Positions 59,834 to 64,000 of a DNA stretch of 64,000 nucleotides are shown in pieces. The notes below the pieces were generated by a model that made no database searches, had not been told where the DNA came from, and saw only the letters and a program-made list of their open reading frames with translations. The position numbers were made by a program, and so were the translations under genes. Each line of letters begins with the position of its first letter. The first letter of the stretch is position 1. Source of the DNA: UBA3006 sp031401235. Its GTDB lineage: Bacteria; Actinomycetota; Acidimicrobiia; Acidimicrobiales; Ilumatobacteraceae. The stretch covers positions 62,001 through 126,000 of the forward strand of contig JANNRJ010000010.1 in assembly GCA_031401235.1 (NCBI GenBank). The letters are read 5' to 3'.

Positions 59834-60889
59834 CTAGACCTCCCTGGCGGACTTGAAGATTTGTCGACCGATTAGTCTGGCGAATTCTGGTGGCACCGCG
59901 TTGCCGATCATTTTGGCAATTGACGCAATACTGGTGCCGACAAATTTGTAGGTTTTAGGGAAAGTCTGTAGGGTGGCGCCCTCGCGTAGGGAAATGGCTC
60001 TGTTTTCGTCTGGATGTGCAAAACGTCCGTTGCTTATGCTTGTAAACCTGGTTGTAATTGTCGGAGACGGCTTGTCCCACCACATGCGACCGTAAGTGTC
60101 ATAAAATTTCGTATCGTCAGATGCGTAACAAGCCAACTGATATTTCGTATTGTTCTGCCACGTCGACCTGTCGCCTCCATTGCTAGGCGTCATTTGTAAT
60201 CGTTCGATATTGGTTTTGCTTAGGCCCGCGGCCGTGTGGAGAAAATCTGAATTGTCGGTAGTTCCTGCGTCTATCTTGGTGAAACCGTTCCTTGTTCCCA
60301 GTACATCTCTAACAGTGACTATTTTCTTCGAGGGTTTTGGTAGAGCAATTGCCGAAACTCTAGAAGCCAACAATGTGAAACGCTTTCTTCTTTGCGGTAT
60401 GCCATACAAAGACATATCTGCAATATCGTGCGCCACGTTATAGCCGAGGCTCTCAAGAGCGGCTATAAAACGATCGATAGGACTACCTTTTCTGGAAGAA
60501 ATTCCCGGTACATTTTCCACCACAACGAAACCGGGCTTGAAATGTTCAATGAACGTTTGAAATTCAAAAATCAAATTTTTGGTCTTCTTTGACTTCTCTT
60601 TGCTTGTTCTGATGAGGCTCCAAAACTGACACGGAGCACACCCCGCAAAAATCATTTCGTCATCATTTCGCTGGATTTCTAAATCCCATTCCAGATCAGC
60701 GGGCCTATATTTAGTGATATCCCTTTCAAGAAAAATTGATCCAGGATTATTCGTTTCAAAAGTTTCTCTACAAGTCCCGTCAATGTCCACACCGGCAATA
60801 ACATCGATTCCTGCAATTTTCAAGCCATAGGTGAGCCCACCCGCTCCACAGAAAAAATCAATCGCCTTGAGTTTATTTTTTATGACCAT
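59834..60889 (-). CDS. DNA cytosine-5 methyltransferase, 1
   Basis: A 351-residue m5C methyltransferase. AIDFFCGAGGLTYGL is motif I, FAGCAPCQFWS motif IV with the catalytic Cys (PCQFWS instead of PCQPFS), VVENVPGI motif VI, IPQRRKRFTLLAS motif VIII, and IGNAVPPEFARLI motif X. The target sequence lies in the variable region and cannot be read. It is the first gene of a two-gene unit with the GHKL ATPase, so it probably marks self DNA for that protein. Confidence 0.94.
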   Translation of the reverse strand: MVIKNKLKAIDFFCGAGGLTYGLKIAGIDVIAGVDIDGTCRETFETNNPGSIFLERDITKYRPADLEWDLEIQRNDDEMIFAGCAPCQFWSLIRTSKEKSKKTKNLIFEFQTFIEHFKPGFVVVENVPGISSRKGSPIDRFIAALESLGYNVAHDIADMSLYGIPQRRKRFTLLASRVSAIALPKPSKKIVTVRDVLGTRNGFTKIDAGTTDNSDFLHTAAGLSKTNIERLQMTPSNGGDRSTWQNNTKYQLACYASDDTKFYDTYGRMWWDKPSPTITTRFTSISNGRFAHPDENRAISLREGATLQTFPKTYKFVGTSIASIAKMIGNAVPPEFARLIGRQIFKSAREV

Positions 60890-61112
60890 TTATTTATCCG
60901 ATTCGCGTCATGACCGATTCAAGCTATTAGATATTTGTTGAAACACATTGGTTTGAGATCTCTTTATGCTTGGAAGCCTCCTCGAGATTGGCCTGCGGGA
61001 TGTGTCCATGGGTTTCGATTTAGCCAGATGGGGCTCTATTAAACCGCCCCTACAGAGGTGGCTGTCTCAAGACTATCGAAGCCAGCGCCGTTGGATTGTC
61101 GTGGGTCAATTC

Positions 61113-61202
61113 AAATTTGTATGGCCACAATTCCGTTTTGACCAGTGCATTTTCATGGAATTAGCGCCTTAATGACCCAAATTTGTAGCGTCAAATTCGT
61201 AT
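61113..61202. repeat. Three iterons CAAATT(T/C)GTA in the intergenic region
   Basis: The 466 bases between the two methyltransferase genes (60890-61355) contain no gene I can support. CAAATTTGTA occurs at 61113-61122 and 61179-61188 and CAAATTCGTA at 61193-61202. The first and third are embedded in longer imperfect repeats that continue TATGG and later GACCA/GATCA. They may be operators of the restriction unit or the end of an old insertion sequence. Confidence 0.5.
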
Positions 61203-61355
61203 GGTCGTTTCGATCACCAGATCAAAATGCGTTGGACCACTTGATTCGAATGACTTGCAGATGCGCCGAAAGTGAAACGGTGTAACACCAATAGCGTATT
61301 CTGAGATGTTAGTTACTCGATCTCCGTTCGAATTAACGTATTAGGGGAAACCTAA

Positions 61356-62447
61356 ATGAATTCAGCAATTTTCTCGTTCTTTTCAGGGGCAGGATTTCTT
61401 GACCTCGGCTTCGAGAATTCGGGATCTGAAGTCGTGCTAGTTAATGAGGTATATGAGCCGTTTATGGACGGCTATAAACACTCGCGAAAGTCGTTGGGAA
61501 TAGCTGAACCAAGATTTGGGTATGAACTTGGATCTATTGAAGAACTCTTTCAGACAAATAATCTTCGAAGACTGCGACAACAGGTGAACGAATTACGCGA
61601 CGAGGGAAAGGTCGTCGGTTTTGTCGGCGGACCGCCGTGTCCAGACTTTTCGGTTGGCGGAAAGAATCGAGGACAACTGGGAGAAAATGGGAAGCTTTCG
61701 CAGTCCTATGTTGACTTGATAGGTAAGGTACTTCCTGATTTTTTCCTCTTTGAAAATGTAAAGGGTCTTTGGCGTACAAAGAAACACCGTGAGTTTTATG
61801 AAGCGATGAAATTCCAGCTCACGCGATCTGGATATTCATGCTTCGACCGTCTAACAAATTCAATCGAATATGGTGTTCCGCAAGACCGAGATCGAATAAT
61901 TCTCGTCGGATTTCGCGGAGCGTCGAGAAAAATTCGCCCACTAAATGAAATCTGGGAGTCCTACACCGTATACCCCGGACGAATGGCGTTCGAATTCGCA
62001 TGGCCGACAACAAACTTGCCTCAGAAGAATCTTTCTCCGCCAAATAATGTACCTCTCGAACTCACCGTTGGACACTGGTTTCAAATCAATGATGTTGAGA
62101 ATCACATAAATGCAACAAATTTCTTTAAGCCACGTGCTGGGCTAGAGAGATTTCGTCGGACCGCGGAGGGAGACGTTTCACGAAAATCGTTTAAGCGACT
62201 TCACCGATGGAGGTACTCACCAACGGCAGCATACGGAAATAACGAAGTCCATATTCACCCTTTCCTACCTCGTCGCATCACCGTCTCGGAGGCTCTCGCA
62301 ATTCAGTCACTTCCAAAGAGGTTTGAACTTCCAGAACAGATGACTTTGACAGCAATGTTTAAATCAATCGGAAATGGCGTGCCGTATATTGCAGCGAGCG
62401 GCATCGCCAAGATGATAAACAGCGAAATTAAACGAGCCTACAAATGA
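61356..62447 (+). CDS. DNA cytosine-5 methyltransferase, 2
   Basis: A 363-residue m5C methyltransferase. FSFFSGAGFLDLGF is motif I, VGGPPCPDFSVGG motif IV with the catalytic Cys (PCPDFS), LFENVKGL motif VI, VPQDRDRIILVGF motif VIII and SIGNGVPYIAASGIA motif X. It differs clearly from the first methyltransferase. It overlaps the following gene by 4 bases and together they look like a type II restriction-modification pair. Confidence 0.94.
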   Translation: MNSAIFSFFSGAGFLDLGFENSGSEVVLVNEVYEPFMDGYKHSRKSLGIAEPRFGYELGSIEELFQTNNLRRLRQQVNELRDEGKVVGFVGGPPCPDFSVGGKNRGQLGENGKLSQSYVDLIGKVLPDFFLFENVKGLWRTKKHREFYEAMKFQLTRSGYSCFDRLTNSIEYGVPQDRDRIILVGFRGASRKIRPLNEIWESYTVYPGRMAFEFAWPTTNLPQKNLSPPNNVPLELTVGHWFQINDVENHINATNFFKPRAGLERFRRTAEGDVSRKSFKRLHRWRYSPTAAYGNNEVHIHPFLPRRITVSEALAIQSLPKRFELPEQMTLTAMFKSIGNGVPYIAASGIAKMINSEIKRAYK

Positions 62448-63520
62448 AACTCACAGTTAGTAATTTGGTGAAGGCTGTATCCAGTTTGCCGAGAAACCAA
62501 TGGTTCGAATACATAAATCCAATTACTCGTACGCAGGTCCGCATCAAATCAGTTCACCTTCCCGAGGGTCCGATAGTCATCGAGCGTCGTAATCCAACCA
62601 GAAGTGAGTTGCCAAGGGAAGCATCAATTTCGATAGAGATGCTGTGGCGTGTCGCAAATGCAGTTGGTGATGGACTTCCAGTCAACCTTGATCGAATTTT
62701 GGGTGGAAGTTACAACACCAGAGCGGCCTTGGAATCTTTGATGGCGTATACGTCCGAGTTTTACTGGTGTCTTCCTGGTCGGATCGAAGTAATTGGTGGG
62801 CGAGAGCAGATAAAGCGTGGCCATAAACATTTAATTTGGATACCGAAATCTCCACACTCCAATGGAGAGTTGAATGAACATGCGCTTTCAAGTGAGTTAG
62901 CAATATCTGAGTTGCCCGCACATACCATCGTCTATGACTCTCTTGCGCTAGTCGAACCCGACCGTCAATCGCTGAGTGATGAAGAGATTCGGCGTCACAT
63001 CATGATTCAGATAGTTCTTGCAGAAATTGGACTACACCTTGGTTTCCGCACCTGGATTGCACGAAATGATAAGGGTCACATATTCCGAGGTAAACCGATC
63101 TCGGAATTGGAAGGAGTTATCCGAGAATTGAGCGAGGAAATACTGCTTCAGGCTTATGGGGAAGCTGCGAATGCCGCCTTACTCATCGATTGTATTTGGT
63201 TTAAGAATGGTCGCCTCATGCCAGCAGTAATTGAAGTTGAGCATTCAACAGGGGTCACAAGCGGATTAACACGAATGAAAAAATTTCAGGACCTTGCACC
63301 TCGAATACAAGACATACGCTGGGTAATCGCGGCGCCTGATGAAGACCGTGAAGCCGTCATAACTAAAGCGTGTGTGCCACAATTTGAATCTTTGGAGACG
63401 AAGTTCTTTCCGTATTCAGCAATCGAAGAATTGTACGACTTGTGCACTCGTCGAAAAATTAGTGGACGTGCAATCAATGAATCATTTCTAGATTGCTTCA
63501 TGGAACCCTGCCTGAAATAG
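62444..63520 (+). CDS. Probable type II restriction endonuclease (PD-(D/E)xK-like)
   Basis: A 358-residue protein translationally coupled to the second methyltransferase. I do not recognise the exact family. LLIDCIWFKNGRLMPAVIEVE has Asp249 and Glu264-Val-Glu266 separated by 14 residues, compatible with a PD-(D/E)x(E/K) nuclease core; downstream VTSGLTRMKKFQDLAP fits the helix after it. The upstream LHLGFRTWIARNDKG is a conserved-looking block. The coupling to a cytosine methyltransferase is the main support for the restriction role. Confidence 0.75.
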   Translation: MKLTVSNLVKAVSSLPRNQWFEYINPITRTQVRIKSVHLPEGPIVIERRNPTRSELPREASISIEMLWRVANAVGDGLPVNLDRILGGSYNTRAALESLMAYTSEFYWCLPGRIEVIGGREQIKRGHKHLIWIPKSPHSNGELNEHALSSELAISELPAHTIVYDSLALVEPDRQSLSDEEIRRHIMIQIVLAEIGLHLGFRTWIARNDKGHIFRGKPISELEGVIRELSEEILLQAYGEAANAALLIDCIWFKNGRLMPAVIEVEHSTGVTSGLTRMKKFQDLAPRIQDIRWVIAAPDEDREAVITKACVPQFESLETKFFPYSAIEELYDLCTRRKISGRAINESFLDCFMEPCLK

Positions 63521-63552
63521 ATCAGATACTCGAAGCAGTGGACTAAGGATGA

Positions 63553-64000
63553 AGGGAACTGGCGGGGGGTCAACGAAACCCCGAAGTTCGTCGTGCCATT
63601 GAGCGACATACCGTTAATGGCGCAATGAAGTATGTCAAAAAACATGGATTCAAAGTTGAAGATGTTGATAACTAAGGGCAGTTTGACTTACTCACAGTGG
63701 GGTCAAACGAAGATGTAGTTCACATTGAAGTGACGGAACAAGGGTTCGAATTCGACAGAGCCAAGTTGCAAGCCTTTACCGCAACCAGAAGCTACTCTTC
63801 GCGCTCACAGGATGATCTCGACCAACTCAGATTCGCGCACTTCATATTCGACCGACCCTTAGCTTTCTCCATCGGCATGAATGAATTGATTCCACCCATG
63901 ATCGATTCATCGTGCGCGAGTTACTTTTCGACCGACAAGACCAGATTCGATGGCGTGGCTACGGATCGTTGTATAACCCCCAAAGTCAACCTGTTGACAA
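63553..64000 (+). pseudogene. Broken DUF3883-like protein, runs off the window
   Basis: In one frame the translation reads RNPEVRRAIERHTVNGAMKY, then a helix ending GFKVEDVDN, then a TAA stop at 63673-63675, then GQFDLLTVGSNEDVVHIEV in the same frame, open to the end of the window. This matches the DUF3883 (NO VEIN C-terminal) pattern: helix, V-x-D-V, G-x-D-L and a strand ending in E-V-K, here E-V-T. The fragment lacks an N-terminus and the sequence after the strand no longer fits the family. A remnant of a defence-type protein is likely. Confidence 0.6.

Noticed and set aside
60966..61172. 68-codon open frame in the gap between the two methyltransferases
   Set aside because: No Shine-Dalgarno, no recognisable pattern, and it spans the first iteron; more likely non-coding.
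61968..62751. Further GTATAC sites at 61968 and 62746
   Set aside because: Both are inside coding sequence of the restriction unit, lack the TTG flank and are expected by chance for a hexamer.
63741..63760. tRNA T-arm-like GGTTCGAATTC
   Set aside because: No acceptor or anticodon stems around it; it lies in the coding frame of the DUF3883-like remnant.

Overview
The window reads as one contiguous piece of a bacterial chromosome, most likely an actinobacterium of the Acidimicrobiia type. This placement is an inference from gene content, not from a marker gene: class II fructose-bisphosphatase (GlpX), a MurA with Asp at the catalytic Cys position as in mycobacteria, an adjacent cystathionine beta-synthase / gamma-synthase pair, MeaB, and many GTG starts. 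Composition is moderate in GC over most of the window and visibly more AT-rich after about 53 kb. No rRNA, tRNA or CRISPR array was seen.

0-14.4 kb is mostly housekeeping: the end of an M14-type peptidase, glpX with a class V aminotransferase, a duplicated-module protein with a J-domain protein and a hydrolase, an MFS carrier divergent from murA, a NifU-like protein, meaB, the AzlCD exporter pair, a SRPBCC protein, a methyltransferase, a NYN-domain protein, and the thiolation pair cysteine desulfurase / mnmA. A small tail-anchored coiled-coil protein closes this part.

14.5-32.4 kb is a coherent catabolic island of about 20 genes. A haem-oxygenase-like diiron protein with its ferredoxin and Rieske partner sits beside a gamma-glutamyltransferase-like enzyme, a DUF1330 protein, an MFS carrier, an ornithine-cyclodeaminase-like protein, a GlcG-like protein, an aldehyde dehydrogenase, an atypical SDR, a complete Dpp/Opp-type ABC importer, two TauE/SafE carriers, a DAO-type FAD oxidase and two FadR-type GntR regulators. 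Four short sites sharing the core GTATAC lie in its control regions, which suggests a common regulon. The substrate is unknown.

32.5-44.7 kb holds a membrane protein, ligA, a PPK2 kinase, and a striking array of four related secreted helical proteins (the fourth decayed) next to an OmpR-type two-component system. All four promoters carry the same direct repeat at 11-bp spacing followed at fixed distance by a -10-like box, so the array is probably the regulon of that system. The transsulfuration pair, an EF-hand protein and two more coiled-coil tail-anchored proteins follow.

44.9-53.0 kb is a tightly coupled recC-recB-recD operon. From 53.0 kb to the end is an AT-rich accessory island with defence character: a DUF6308 protein, a small operon of unknown proteins behind a duplicated leader, a nuclease-helicase of the DUF2075 type with a MazG-like pyrophosphohydrolase, a cytosine methyltransferase coupled to a GHKL ATPase with a HEPN-like tail, a second cytosine methyltransferase coupled to a probable restriction endonuclease, and a broken DUF3883-like remnant.
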